NCBI GenBank assembly: GCA_963281255.1
Contig: OY725490.1
Coordinates: 1,364,001 to 1,428,000, forward strand
Length of the DNA stretch: 64,000 bases
DNA from: Aphrocallistes beatrix
Taxonomy: Eukaryota; Porifera; Hexactinellida; Sceptrulophora; Aphrocallistidae
Direction of reading: 5' to 3'
Positions within the stretch are counted from its first letter, which is position 1. Each line of letters starts with the position of its first letter. Below the pieces are notes generated by a model that had not been told where the DNA came from, did no database searches, and was given only the letters and a program-made list of their open reading frames with translations. Made by a program: the position numbers and the translations under genes. Of this stretch, positions 1 through 12,194 are shown in pieces.

Positions 1-299
1 TGGCATGGCGTAATTTGAATGCCAGTCAATTCGTACCACGTACCAACTCGTACCAAGTCAAATTGTACCGAATCAACAGAAAATCCTGCTTTCATTGTGT
101 TCTTACAAAGATCTCATCCAAAATGCAATAGAAATCGTACATTTCATTTTGGTAGTGGTACTAGTTGAATTTACTATCTGGCACGAGTTGACTTAGTGCT
201 TTAGGACGAGTTGGTAGTTCGTGTAAGTTGACTGATTCCCCGTAAGATTATTATGGACAAAGTTACAACGTACAATTAATAAAACTAGTTATGGCTTAC

Positions 300-575
300 T
301 TTGATCATAATCAATGTTAACAGAGCTGATAGTAGAGTTACCAGCACAGCTCATAGCTGTTACAGAGTACTGATAGTCAGTGTTGATATTCAGAATAGTG
401 GAGTGAATGTAACTGTTAGAATTAGTAGTAGCTAGTGGAGATCCATCAAGATACAGGAAATACATATCTACAGTTCTGTTGCTAGGAGGAGTATTCCATG
501 ATAGAGATATGTTAGCTGAGCGAGAAAATGTAAAGTTAGATAGAGAGCTCTGCAGATTGGGAGCAGAAGGAGGAG
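300..575 (-). CDS. Receptor A FN3 exon
   Basis: Acceptor TTTAATAG|CTCC, donor CAAA|GTAAGC, phase 1 to 1, 276 nt. It encodes an FN3 domain beginning APPSAPNLQSS with ISLSWNTPPSN (B-strand Trp) and DYQYSVTAMSCAG (F-strand Tyr). It is closely related to the two FN3 exons of receptor B. Confidence 0.8.
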
Positions 576-3500
576 CTATTAAATACATATGAAGGGAAAA
601 TGGCGTAATAAATCCATAATGTATCTACATTTTCGTCTGAGATACAGTTGCACTTTCAAATATAAGTCACCCAATTTAGTCTAAGTGAAATTAGTCATAC
701 CAAGTCCCAACTACCAAAAAGTCAACTCGTAACAAGTGGGAGCTTTTTATTCAATATAAAGCTAACTAATCTAAGAATGTGATGTCAATTTGAATCTACA
801 AAATTCACAATATAAAGATTATTATATTTGAACAACTCAAACAACTTCATTCGAGTAACCTTAAGAACAATCGAGTCCGGCCGTATTCACTAAGAACTTA
901 AGATCGATATTAGTGCTTAAGTCTTAAGTTCGATCTTAAGTCGTATTCACTAAGATTTGAGTTCGATCTTAAGACCGAACTTTAAGCAACCTAGGGAGGT
1001 GTCTTGAGTATTGTAATTGATTCGATTTTCACTAATTACTCCATAAATGTTGTTCAAACTTACTTCTGTCGAACATTGAATCTATCTTGATTGATATTAG
1101 ACTTCAAATAAAATTTAAATATTTTTTAAACATTTCTCTTATTGTGTGTAACATCGCAACATGTATCACATGCTATAATTCGTGGCAAATTCTTCTTGGG
1201 TTTGTATGAATAAACAAACATACATTCTTTGATTATATAATCTTACACTAATTTTAACATGCATAATTATAGAGACAGGCTTTATATATTGATTCACATG
1301 ACTGATAATAATCACTTTGATCCTATTTTCCTATTTACAATGATTTTTCCAGCTGTCTCTGACTTTTCAATCGATAATAGTCACTCTGTTCTTCTATTAA
1401 CTGCAGCTGTGCTGAGAATACAGCCATCTGTTGAAACAAAACTTCCTGCTGTAATGGAAGTAGGTCTGCAGCCTTCAAGAATTCGACCGAATCATCTTGC
1501 TCATCAACAGTTCGCCTTCTCTTCCGACTTTTCTTTGATGCCTTTTATGTTGTCGATATTTCAATTCTGGAGACTCTAAAATCGGAGTATCTTCAGATTC
1601 ATCGGGACCTGTAGCCGATACTGTTGACGCTATTGCTGGTGCTTGAAAAAGATCAGCAACACCTGAAATTCCACTAAAAGCAGGGGTGTTTTGGAACATC
1701 TCTGTTACCCGATCTGCAGAGTCAGTAAAAATACTTCTATCTGCTGATAGGATTTGCATATCTTCATCCTCCACCTGTCCAGCACTGTTTGTACCCCCTC
1801 CAGTCTTTCTGGCTTCCCTAAAGCTTGCATCAACTTTGGACTTTGCATTTAGCTTTAGATTGGTCCATTTTTTCCTAATATCCTCTACAGCTCTGCTATT
1901 GCCATGTACCGAGTTGAGTTCGGTTGCAATGTCTCCAGATTTGTTTCCTCCTTTTGTTTTTGTCAGCTGAATTTCCTGACCCTCTCAAAATCTCACCTGC
2001 TGCCTCAATTCATTAATGAGACTGCACTCTTCTTCTCTGGTCCAATTTGCTTTGCGGGATTTGTCCATTTGGTTTGGTATTATTCATGCAAGTAGCAGCA
2101 ATTTATATACACGGGAGGACGCCGACTTACCATAACCACTAATGACACCAATTAATTTTCCTAACACCAAATGACGCAGAAATTTTAACGTCGATAGAGT
2201 TCAATTTATTGTTCTTCTCATATCCAGTGTTTATATTTTGTCTTAGAGAGGTTTTTATGTTACAATATATAAAGACACGTCGTTTATATGTTTTGTTTAA
2301 TATAATATTATGAATTCATGAGATACAACTTATGCTCTTTGATAGCTCTTCCTTTGATATTGACTAGTGTAGAATAATTATAGATTACATACATAAAACA
2401 TTGAATTTCATAATAGAAACACTGAAGACTACGAACTGTGTCACGCTATGTATAAGTGTGAATACTTTGAGCAACAGCACACTGGCTACAATATTAAGCA
2501 GGCTATTGAATCAATTCTGTCCGAATTGAGCCTAAATATCTATGACACTCCATGTACTACTGACAAAGGCGCCAATATCATAGCAGCTACTAGTGATAAA
2601 ACTCATGTTGATTGTCTTTGTCACAGGTTAAATACCGTTATAGATTCAGCATGGAAAGCAATTCTTCAACAGGACGAGGAGTTAATGCATCTCGATCAAT
2701 TTTGTCACGAATTGATTAGGTTTGTCAACCACTCTTCTGGAATACAGAGTAATCTTCCTACCACTCTGAAGCATGGTGGATTGACGCGTCCTTGGAGAAG
2801 CCTATCAAGTATGTTTGTCTCAATTTTGAAAAGTCATGATGCATTAGTGATTGAATTGCGTAACCGGAAAAAGGAACATATCATTTCTCGTATACAGATT
2901 GATTTGCTACGTGATGTGGTAGACTTTTTGGAACCTCTTTCTACCTTCTTTGATATGTTGGAATTTGCCAATGTACCAACACTTCAAAACGGTTTGCCTG
3001 TTTATTACACACTTTATGAAACATGAAAGCCAATTATTTCAGAGTCTTCAGACACCACCATAATCGAAACTTTGAAGGTCAAGTTTTTAAAGTTTCTAAC
3101 TGAAAAATTTTGGTCGAGTTTGGGAATGTTACACTTTGTAGCCAGTTATTTGGACCCTTCCTTGCGATCTTTTGCATTTGTGACATCTGGCGAAGAGAGA
3201 AAATTGTTTCTACATCAAGTAATTGAAAGTATTTATGTTTTGTTGGAGGATACCACTCAGATGTGGGTAGTGATTGTCCAGGAGAACGTACAGATACTAA
3301 TGAACCTGAAATAGAATGTGTTGACAAAGCTGTTCCTACGAAAAAGATCAAGACAAATCCGTTCAGTTGGTTTCATACTAGTGAGTTACCCCAAAATCAA
3401 CGAGTGAAATAGAATGCCCTAAATAATTGAGAAGTACAATTGATGCTGAACTACTTCAGTATAATTTAGAAAAGGTGCCACAGCCTCGGGCCGGGTACAA

Positions 3501-6500
3501 TCCTCTCGAGTGGTGGAAACAACAACAGACACAGTATCGTATCCTCCCTCAGTTGGCGAAACGAGTGTTCGTAATACCAGCGTCGTCTGCTGAAAGTGAA
3601 CGCCATTATAGTGCTTTTAATGCCAACATTATTTCTCCCTTGCGAAACCAACTATACCCAGAGACCGTGCAGGCGATCTCTGTAGTTTTAGAAGGTTATA
3701 AGAATAAATTAATTGATTAACATCATTTACTTGTATGTGTTGTGTTAAACTAGTCGGGTCACTGTGTCACGTACTGGGTCAGATGGGTCATGGGTCACTG
3801 TAAGTGACCCATGGTCCACTCTGGTGGCAATTACGTCATAATTCCATGATGAGTCGACATTTTCTACTCAAGTTGTCATGACTTCGTTTTAACTCATCTG
3901 ATACATTCAAAAGTTGGTATTTAGGTAGAAAGTATATCGTTGAAGAAGTTTCAACCGTAAATATTTAATTTGAGAGCATCTACTACATAGTCAAAATTTG
4001 AGTTGAATTTGATACTCGACCAATTTTATGAAATGTGCTATAACCCCTACGAGACCTGTTGGAAAATGAATTTAGTGCCCCTATTTTTATAGCTTTAGGG
4101 GACCTCTTAGTACAATTAAAAAATAGAGTTTTCATTAGTCCCCTCTGAGTTATTGAGAATAATATCATTTTGCCCTCCATAGTATTTTAATATGAACTTC
4201 ATTTATTCAATTTTTTCTGTGTCTAAAGCTCGACTTGCACTGTTATCTCTCTTACTAAAGAGTTTGTTTTAGATTAAGTGACCTATAATAGATGTATCGC
4301 TTGAAACATTCACTTTCCGACTCCCCCCTTTTTTATACTACAATTCCAAATGCTTGGTTATTTCTATTTATTGTCAAAGCTATCTGGGAGCATAGATATC
4401 GTAAATGATATTATATAACGATAATCGATTTCCAATTATTTACTCAGTACAATACTCTAATCGCCAATCTTATTAACAGAATGCCCTAATTGACCAAATT
4501 GGGGTCTTCAAAGTTGCAGAGAACGAAATAGATATGATTTGTTGCTTTGACTTGTTTGGTTTTGTGAGGGCGGGAATTATCATGCAATAATTTCAACTTC
4601 TTTGCTCCAGTACTATGTCTTCGTTTGAATAGTCGTTGTTCAACTTCACGAAGACACTGGTTAGTATAGAAATTCTCTGTAATGGTTTGTCCTTTTGGAA
4701 CTATTATCTGAGCAACTGGGCCATATCCATCAAAGAATATACAGTACATCACCTTGGATGACCTGAAATCAGGCCTAGGGATCATTGGTGGATCTGAGTG
4801 ACTCTCCTTCCACACCTTGTTCGCTTCTTTAGATAGAGGTGTGCTATACTGTACCCAAGTTTCATCACCAGTCACTACTTCAAATAAACGGCGAGGGTCA
4901 GCTCCTTTATACAATTTGAAGAGGTTTCGAGAACATATAACCCTGATTGCCATTTGGGCCTGTAATAAGCAATGAGGGACCCATCGAGCACAAACCTTTG
5001 ATAGATTTAGTTTTGACTTTAGAATGTGATCAACACTTCCCGTTGAGATCCCAATAATATGAGCTAACTCTTTAACAGTGATATGAGGATCTGAATCAAC
5101 GAATTCCTTAATACCACTGGAATACTTGGGGACAACCGCCGTAATAGGTGCTCCAGCCCGAGGGTCATCTTCCACAGACTCTCTACCTACCCTAAAGCGC
5201 TGGGCCCATCGTCTGACTCCAGGATAAGATAGAGCACCTTTCATACCGTAGACTTGCACCAAGTTAACATGTATATCGTACGCAGATTTCCCGAGCAGAG
5301 TACGAATCTTAACGTATGATCTCTGCTCAATATTAGAATTCTTCTTTGATGACGCCATAATTGATTAGTATGCAAAATAGGTTTTACAAAATAATGTGTA
5401 AATCAAAAGGGCTGTCCCAAAACTCCCTTACCGAGTTGATATAAAACTAATACAAATAAACATACAGTAGAACTCGGATAAGACATACTCCTTTGGGGTG
5501 GAATTATTAGTATTTACTATCCGCAAGTACGTACTAACCGAGTTTATACTACATGGAAATCTATATTATAGATGGATTTTGGTTTAGAGAAATGAGTACG
5601 TACTAAACCGAAGTACGTATTGTCCGAGTTCTACTGTATTATACAAATTTGTTGCCAAAACGTTCAATATATTCCCCTTCAACTTTCTGCACCGATCCCA
5701 TTTCTCTGGCGATTTATCTATGCCTGTGGCGAAGAAATTTGGAGGGATACCTCTGACCCAGTGATTACCGCCCGCTCCAAGTCTTTAAATTCGCTAAACC
5801 TTTTGCCACGCAGCGGTTTTTTCATTTCTCCGAATAGCCAATAATCGCTCGGTGCTAGGTCTGGGCTATAAGGTGGGTGTGGAAGGCATTCAAAGTCTAA
5901 GCGCCGAATAGCATCATTTGTTTTACTACTGACATGGGGCCTCGTGTCATCTCGCTTTATCACTTCTCTCAATTATTCTAGTTCCCTTACGTAGTAGCCA
6001 CTATTGATGGTACTTTTTCAGGAAGCCAGTCAATTTGTTGCGAAAAAATTGTTCGGCCGGACAGATTTTTCGAAATATATTATACTTCTTCGTAATAACT
6101 GTCCGGCCTAATATTAAAACTTGGGAAGCCATAATATTAGTCGTAAAATCATCATCTTATTTTCGTTTGCTCATCAAAGATGACATTTATAAAAGTATTA
6201 TGTTTCTCATATGAAATATTTTTATACATATTGAGATTTTATTCAATATAGTACACCTGTGCAACCTCTTTTAACACTGAGCTACATTGTGAAACGTCAT
6301 TTATCTTCGGACCTACGGGTAATCATGAATTGTCAAACGATTTAATCCTGAATGTAATATCAATTTGAACCACAGAGAAAATTTACATTTCAAAAATTAC
6401 TATACGTATTTGAACGACTGAAACAACTTCAGTCGGATAACGTTAACTACAATCGAGGTATGTTTTGTATTATCATCAATCAATTTGATCATCGAAAAAC

Positions 6501-9500
6501 AATGAAATTAGTCTAAATATTTAGAAAATAAAGCAGAACGGCTAACCGATCCAAAATTTTCTTAACCGTTAACCGTGATTGACGGCGGTTAGCCGGTTAG
6601 CCGGTTAACCGAATCCAGCCTTGCAAAGAATAACAAACCAGTTTTTGGAAGGAAAACAATAATTATTAGTTGTTGTACCTGTCTCAGTTCTCTAATGCTG
6701 TGCCATAGCATTCTAATACACTAAGGCAATGGCGCAGACCTTTTTTTCTGGACCATGGATTGGTTAAACGAGCTAAGTGAATTTTTCTGAAAATGGTTAG
6801 ATTATGCTGGTATATAACTTCGTATATTATATAATGATCCTTTTCATTAATTCTGCATCGATTTTCTTCAAATTGGTTCGAGGATGGCATTTGTGGTTAA
6901 ACTAATTTTAAGCAACCATATTACTTATATATTAATGTTGCAGTGTAAATGCGAAACCGGTGGATTCGCGAATACACTGAATAGTTGGTGGATTCGCGAA
7001 TACACCGGTGCAAATGCGAAACCTTTTTATCTTAAATCTTATGGTTGGTTAATTATATAATTAACCAACCATAAGATTTAAGATAAAAAGGTTTCAAAGG
7101 ACTCAAAGGAAATACGTAGTATTTGCACTATTATTAGTAATACTCAGCTGTTTCATAACTAAAAATTTGACAGTAAGATGATGTAAACAACAGGTTTTCA
7201 AAGCTACTATACAACTACATTTTTGGCGCGAGAAAGTAAAGTTTCTAAAACTTAAAACATACCAAAAAGCAAATAATATAGCATAGCATGAGGAGTGATG
7301 TATGTAATGTAAGAATAATTTATCATGCTTGAAGATTACATGAAAACGATTTAGAATGGTTTTACATTCATTGATCTTGATTAAAAGTTTTGTTGTAATC
7401 TAGTTGTTCTTATGAGAGATATAAATCAACCTTAATATTTAAGATAAAATGGTTTCGCATTTGCACCGGTGTATTCGCGAATCCACCAACTATCCAGTGT
7501 ATTCGCAAATCCGCCAACTATATTCAGTGTATTCGCGAATCCACCAGTTTCGCATTTACACTGCAACATTAACATACTATTTACAAAAAAAAATTTCTGC
7601 TACAGTAAAAACGAAAATAATTAATTGAAAAACATGAAGGAAAACCCTGAGGGATCGAACTTTGAGTATATTGAAGTACATTCGAGCACTAAAATAATAA
7701 ATAAAATGAATTCTTTGAATTTCACGAGACGAGATTAATAAAATCTAAATTGAAATACTGAAATCTCAAAGTGACTTATGAGATTTGGAAGCACACTTCC
7801 ATCCCGTCTGTGGTTTTTTTTAATATTAGAAATTTCAATTTTTCGACCATAACTCAGCCATTTTAGGTGATAGAAGGCTGAAATTTTAACAGAATGTGTA
7901 CATTAATATACCTCACATATGATGCAACTATCATCAAAGAATGATGACTCATCACTTTGTTATGACGTTATCATTACGGATCAAAATTTTTAAAATTGAC
8001 AAATTTGGTGATTTTTCGTGCGATATCGATTATAACAGTAGAGCAGACGTATTTAGAGATGTTATCTCCCATGTAATTAATCAATGGTGACCACAGGCGT
8101 TTAAAGCCGCGTAGCGCAAGCAAGCGAAGCGCGGTTGTACATATAAACATACATACATACAGGCAGCCCTCGCCGTTCGCGGTTTCGACTATTTGCGGAA
8201 ATTTTTTTGAGTCTTGTTTTGCTATTCGTGGTTTTCATTACTCTCTTCAGTAGTTTGATGGGAAGTCCATAACCTTATACGTATCTACATATTATCCTGG
8301 CAGTGTCGTAGCTAGGGGGGGCGAGGGGGGCGGACCGCCCCGGGCGGCGCTTAATAGGGGGCGGCACTTGACCTTGTGTTTCATAAAATATATATTGGTA
8401 AACTCAGAATTTTTCCAGAAATATGTGTTGTGGGGTGCGGCATGAAATACAGTCGACTCCGCTTAATAGGGCCACTGTTTAATCGGGTCAGCCGCTTAAT
8501 CGGGCCACTTTTGGCAGGACCGAAATAGCTCTCACACATAGAAGCTAATACAAAATATTTTCGGTTAATAGGGTTCTCCGCTTAATCGGGGCAAAATGTC
8601 CTCGGACCGATGTGACCCTATTAAGCGGAGTCGACTGTACTTAGGTTTGCTACTAGGGGATCTATATCTTTAATTTATCACTTTATTTATTACTACCATT
8701 TCACTTGTGCCAGTGTTTGTATCAGTATTACACCTTAACTATTGAATCAATAACGTATTTAGCGTCGTTTTTATAATTTAGGAACGTCACCCTACTATTC
8801 TCATTGAACTAACGTCTTGCCGTTCGCGACAATTCTCAGGAACGTAACCCCAGGCGAAGATCATCCAAAACGTCCTGGACAAAAACAGTCACAGAAAAAT
8901 GGGTTCGATTGTAACCTGTAAACGTATGTACGTTACACACCATTAATGTTACTATATAAGAGCGTTTCCTAAACGAGAAACTGAACAAAAAACAGGATAC
9001 TGGGCTAAAAATGTCGGAATGCAAAGAAAGTATGTACATACCAGCTTGATTCAGTTGGAGAGTCTCAATCACATTCATTATAGGAGATGATCCATTAACA
9101 AAGTAGTCAACGTAACACCCGAGACGTAGTCTTTCATCAGAGGTGGAATAAGAGATTAGAGTAATCGTCCCTGACACTCTCACAGTAGTTCCACCAGGTG
9201 GCGTGGCAGCTGTCAGTCTAGATAGATCTACACCAGGATGTGCCATGTTGGAATTGATGGCGGCAGCTGTAAGCGCTGTATCAGAATCTCCAATGATAAA
9301 TAAGGGTACAACACCTGTGAACGTATCACCATCATTAGGGGAAGTCAGTACACAAGCAACTGTGATGCTGTCTCCTACACATGCATCAGATGGTGTCTGA
9401 GTTACTGTACCTAGAATATAAATTAACGTACAAAATAGTACAAGTATAAGTGCAGACGCTAAGTGGGTGGTAGCTAGGGATTTCAACCCCAGGATTGAAC

Positions 9501-9671
9501 AAGATGCTTATTATAATTTTTTTCAGATTTACAATTAAAAACATATGAATGACACATGTCATACATGCGATGAGTAAAAATAACGAATATGGACTTACCT
9601 TGGCATAATAGATAACAGCTGAAGAAATACATTAGTAAGATACAATTTCCGAAGACATTCATCTTACACAT
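300..9671 (-). CDS. Receptor A, 5' part: signal peptide, Ig-like domain and one FN3 domain
   Basis: Exons on the minus strand are 9599-9671, 9042-9410 and 300-575; the gene then runs off the left edge. Joining exons 1 and 2 across GTAAGT...TTCTAG keeps the frame (phase 1). The product starts with a hydrophobic signal peptide, then a domain with two Cys in Ig B/F-strand-like contexts (ITVAC and RLGCYVDYF), then an FN3 domain. Exons 1 and 2 are almost identical to those of receptor B on the other strand (two visible residue changes in exon 2). Intron 2 is about 8.5 kb and full of transposons, so further exons could be hidden there. I infer a membrane receptor by analogy with B; TM and tail are not in the window. 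Confidence 0.75.
590..1470. repeat. Intron of receptor A with an inverted-repeat terminus
   Basis: No coding signal. At 876-995 repeated AAGTTCGATCTTAAG-type blocks and TATTCACTAAG form direct and inverted repeats, probably one end of the transposon carrying the SANT-like ORF that follows. Confidence 0.4.
1475..2068 (-). pseudogene. Myb/SANT-like DNA-binding protein, transposon-type, with one in-frame stop
   Basis: From ATG at 2068 the frame reads MDKSRKANWTREEECSLINE, then a TGA at 1985-1987, then continues open to 1475. The N-terminus (ANWTREEE, later GDIATELNSVHGNSRAVEDI and KKWTNLK) has the Trp/helix pattern of the Myb/SANT-like domain found in NAIF1/MSANTD proteins and in the second ORF of Harbinger transposons. 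The C-terminal part is low-complexity and ends in a basic RQHKRHQRK stretch. The TGA falls next to CAG|GTGAGA, which resembles a donor, but the nearest acceptor would make a 30-nt intron, so a nonsense mutation is likelier. It lies inside intron 2 of receptor A. No transposase partner seen. Confidence 0.5.
2430..3720 (+). pseudogene. hAT transposase, decayed
   Basis: Three open stretches in different frames (2448-3026, 3072-3314, 3427-3720) make up one hAT transposase. The first contains TTDKGANIIAATS and CHRLNTVIDSAW, the RNase-H-like core region around the second catalytic Asp and the CxxH motif. The last is the C-terminal dimerisation (hATC) domain with EWWKQQ, RVFVIPASSAESERHYSAF and ISPLRNQLYPE. 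The N-terminal BED finger is missing and frameshifts separate the parts. Terminal inverted repeats were not found. Inactive. Confidence 0.7.
3721..4485. other. No gene seen; short GGGTCA-type repeats
   Basis: Around 3760-3815 there are inverted GGGTCACTG / CAGTGACCC blocks, possibly the hAT terminus. Similar GGATCATGG / TCATGGGTCA blocks recur near 42.8 and 62.1 kb. The rest is AT-rich intron sequence. Confidence 0.35.
4486..5358 (-). pseudogene. Mariner-type transposase, C-terminally truncated
   Basis: ATG at 5358, 290 codons. The N-terminal half is a helix-turn-helix DNA-binding region (YPGVRRWAQRFRVGRESVED, then DPRAGAP). The catalytic core has the first Asp in VVTGDETWVQYSTP and the second in LLHDNSRPHKT. 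After that the frame runs into unrelated residues and stops before the third Asp motif (normally in PYSPDLAPxD), so it cannot be active. Length is short of the roughly 345 aa usual for mariner. Confidence 0.75.
5465..5636. mobile_element. Pogo-type MITE, TA target duplication
   Basis: 172 bp. Begins CAGTAGAACTCGGATAAGAC and ends GTCCGAGTTCTACTG, flanked by TA on both sides. No coding capacity. Confidence 0.75.
5640..5972 (-). pseudogene. Mariner transposase fragment, C-terminal half
   Basis: Contains DDTRPHVSSKT and HPPYSPDLAPSDYWLF, giving 34 residues between the second and third catalytic Asp (DD34D). A frame change near 5720 leads to PPNFFATGIDKSPEKWDRC, the usual mariner C-terminus. It is a different copy from the neighbouring 4486-5358 fragment because the two halves are in the wrong order. 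Confidence 0.7.
5973..6930. repeat. No gene; fragments of inverted-repeat elements
   Basis: A TTCGGCCGGACAG / CTGTCCGGCC pair at 6050-6105 looks like a MITE. A fragment at 6540-6625 with repeated GGTTAGCCGGTTAACC is a truncated relative of the element at 29730-30084. Confidence 0.5.
6936..7568. mobile_element. MITE with TTAA target duplication
   Basis: 633 bp with TIRs of over 100 bp starting TGTTGCAGTGTAAATGCGAA, containing repeated GGATTCGCGAATACAC blocks. Flanked by TTAA (6932-6935 and 7569-7572). An internal palindrome lies at about 7036-7091. A second copy is at 52269-52804, flanked by TATA. The TTAA site recalls piggyBac, but TATA at the other copy argues for a looser 4-bp target. Confidence 0.75.
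7836..8139 (+). mobile_element. Helitron-like short element, partial copy
   Basis: Shares GACGTATTTAGAGATGTTAT and the terminal GCGCAAGCAAGCGAAGCGCG hairpin segment with at least 13 other copies in the window. Lies in receptor A intron 2. Confidence 0.6.
8450..8637. mobile_element. Pogo-type MITE (family with GCTTAATAGGG repeats), copy 1
   Basis: 188 bp. CAGTCGACTCCGCTTAATAG at the left, its inverse at the right, TA on both sides. Copy 2 of the same length is at 38412-38599. Confidence 0.8.
8640..9035. other. Receptor A intron, nothing recognised
   Basis: AT-rich sequence with no splice-supported ORF and no clear repeat ends. Confidence 0.4.
9042..9410 (-). CDS. Receptor A exon 2, Ig-like domain
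   Basis: Acceptor TTCTAG|GT, donor GCTG|GTATGT, phase 1 at both ends, 369 nt. Residues run from GTVTQTPSDACVGDS to ETLQLNQA. Two conserved Cys about 80 residues apart suggest an Ig-like fold, but the usual C-strand Trp is absent. Confidence 0.8.
9599..9671 (-). CDS. Receptor A exon 1, signal peptide
   Basis: ATG at 9671. The 24 codons encode MCKMNVFGNCILLMYFFSCY and a few more residues, a hydrophobic leader. The exon ends at CAAG|GTAAGT in phase 1. It is 73 nt, the same as exon 1 of receptor B. Confidence 0.75.
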
Positions 9672-10489
9672 ATAAGGAGAATAAAATCTTGAAATATATT
9701 AGAAGTTGATAGCTAAGAATGAAAAGAAAATATAATTTTATATCAAAAGGTAGATTAATAGGTTCCAAGTTTGAAGTGGCACAATGTGGCTCACCCTACA
9801 CTAGGTATTAAAACAGCCAAGTTTATGATTCTGGGGTTCGGGCCAATTCGGCCCTAGAAATGGTATTATTTCCAAAACTTTGCCCCTTATCTTGAACTGT
9901 TCGCATCGGATACTTGAGAAGGAAACTAGGGAATCCTGGCGATGGTCCGAAAAAAAATTGTTTTTCTCACTGAAATACTATTCCCTGAAATATGAGACTA
10001 TTTAGAAGCAAATTTTTTGATACTTCTAAAAAATGAAAGACATAAGACTTAAAACTGCTTTCAAAAATAATGTGATATACCATGACCCACTCAAATCAGG
10101 CTTCACAGTAGAATAGTAAATTTGGACCAGGGATGCGGTCGATGCCGATTGAATAAATACAGGATAAGCCTAAAATCGCTAAGTATGCAGAATAGACTTT
10201 AAGAATTGTATTACCAGCATATATAAATATGGTATTAAAGTACTCATATCCATTGACAAATTTTTGATTAGTCATCCATCATCTTGCGCAATAAGCAATA
10301 TTCATAAGGAATTTAAGTTTGGCCTTTCCTATGGGCATTTTTGTTTTTACCAAAAAATTGCCAAATGTCCTTTTTTGTCATTTTAGATCCTTGAAGTGGT
10401 TCTAAACATTAATCTCGATTTTCAGAAATTCAATGTCAATATTTCGCCACTTAGAGCCACGTGTACCACTTGGTTTCACTATAAAAGAG

Positions 10490-10690
10490 TAAATGGACAC
10501 TTCGTCGCATGGACATTTCGTCGCCAGATATTTCGTGGCCGGACATTTCGTGCTCTGAACATTAGTTACTGGACAATGTGTAGCGGAATTTTCGTCTCTA
10601 TTATACTGGAATTTCGGACGAAATGTCCATGTGACGAAATGGCGATGCGACGAAATGTCCGTGGTGAAAAGTCCATGTGATGTGTCTGCC
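10490..10690. repeat. Palindromic repeat with GACGAAATGTCC blocks
   Basis: TGGACATTTCGTCG and its inverse alternate over 200 bp, forming a fold-back. Likely a MITE; ends not resolved. Confidence 0.5.
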
Positions 10691-11165
10691 ATTCGACCAA
10701 TATAATTAATTGTCCCATAATTCGAAAATTATTGAGTTTAGAAGTACAAATTATATTATTCCTAATAGGAAGTAGCATATTTTCTATCAAATGCGATCAA
10801 TATGAATGCCTTAGTTACTACGTTTTTAAGATATGGCTCCAACTGGCCAAAATGCATTTTCATAGCAACGCTGAATGTACCAACTTTCCAAGAAAAAAAT
10901 CCAGTATCAACACATTCATATTCTGATTATGTGCGGAAAATCTTGTATTTTAAAACGCAATGTTTTTGTGTTTTTTTGTGCAGAATTGATTGAGGAACTG
11001 GGAGGTACTAGAAATGTGAAATTTGGCACACAGGTAAGTAATAATGAGTCTACGATTAATTTCGAAGATCAAAGCGAAATCTTCACACCTCGCCGAGATA
11101 GGTGACAAATTGTGCTGACCAATCAAATTCGTTTCTTTTATAATGCAAATACATTGGGATCAAAC

Positions 11166-11350
11166 CAGGGTTGCCGTGGGAAAGAAATTTCCATTCCCAT
11201 TCCCATCCCATTCCCACGAGATTTCCCGTGGGAATTCCCATGGGTTTCCCACGTCGGAATTCCCATGGGTTTTCCCACGTGGAAAAATCATTTCCCATTC
11301 CCATTCCCATGGGAATTCCCATGGGAAAACCCATTCCCACGGCAACCCTG
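11166..11350. mobile_element. hAT-type MITE made of GGGAATTCCC-rich palindromes
   Basis: 185 bp. Starts CAGGGTTGCCGTGGGAA, ends with its inverse, and is flanked by the 8-bp duplication GATCAAAC. The related sequence at 18296-18310 has the same flank without the insert. Confidence 0.85.
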
Positions 11351-12194
11351 GATCAAACAGTAGTGACTTATGTATACAATCAAAAGGACTATTTGTGATT
11401 GAAATTCATTAGCTCATGTGAGAACCAATCAAATATCAGACTTTTATAATGCGATTTACGCGATTCTATTTCATATAAATGATTGAATACAGTTATTTTG
11501 AGTCTATAATTTGATTGTTAAAAGTTATTTTATGATCGAATTGATTGATTATACATATAACACACTTTAATTGTTGTTAACGACATGGACTGAAATTGGT
11601 TGATCATTCAAGTATTATAATCTTGAGTAATGTGAACTTTGTTGATTCAAATTGACCTTACATTCAGGATTAGTTGACTTAATACGAACTAATTCTATTT
11701 ATCACAAACCTAAATTTTCTGCTACAGTTCTGATTTCATTAATGTAACCGTAGACAGATGACAATTCAGCATACTTACAGTATAAAACAAGAAAGCGAAG
11801 TATTGTTTCTCTAACATCCCCAAGCGCCCACTTGGTAAGTCTGCGGACACACATTGTCCGCAAGCCGCGCAGCGAAAGTAAGCGAAGCGCGCTTGTCGCT
11901 TATTAAAAGCGCTTGGAGCGTGCTTAAAACGGGTCTGAAAATCACTAAATTCCTCATGAATATTGCTTATTCCGCAAGTAGATGATGACTAATCAAAAAT
12001 TTATCAACGATGATAGGTACTTTAATACCATATTTATATATGCTGGTAATACAATTCTTAAAGTCTAGTCTGCATACTTAACGATTTTAGGCTTATCCTG
12101 TATTTATTCAATCGGCTTCGACCGCATCACTGGTCCAAATTTACTATTCTACTGTGCTGTGAGGCCTGAATTGACTTCCTATCTAAATTAAATT

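Larger units (their letters stand above)
10091..12180. mobile_element. Long-TIR fold-back element between receptors A and B
   Basis: Left arm 10091-10315 is repeated in inverse at about 11950-12180 (TGTATTTATTCAATCGGC, ATATTTATATATGCTGGTAA). The same family occurs at 20570-21563 and 29641-30970. The interior is a mosaic of other repeats including 10490-10690 and 11166-11350. It occupies most of the space between the two divergent receptor promoters. Confidence 0.65.

Noticed and set aside
8104-8139. Recurring GCGCAAGCAAGCGAAGCGCG motif considered as a CRISPR-like or regulatory repeat
   Set aside because: Copies are dispersed, in both orientations, and form the end of a larger transposable repeat, not a spaced array.
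11083-11412. Several open frames rich in PMGIPMG / FPFPFP-type repeats
   Set aside because: They are translations of the palindromic MITE 11166-11350 on both strands.
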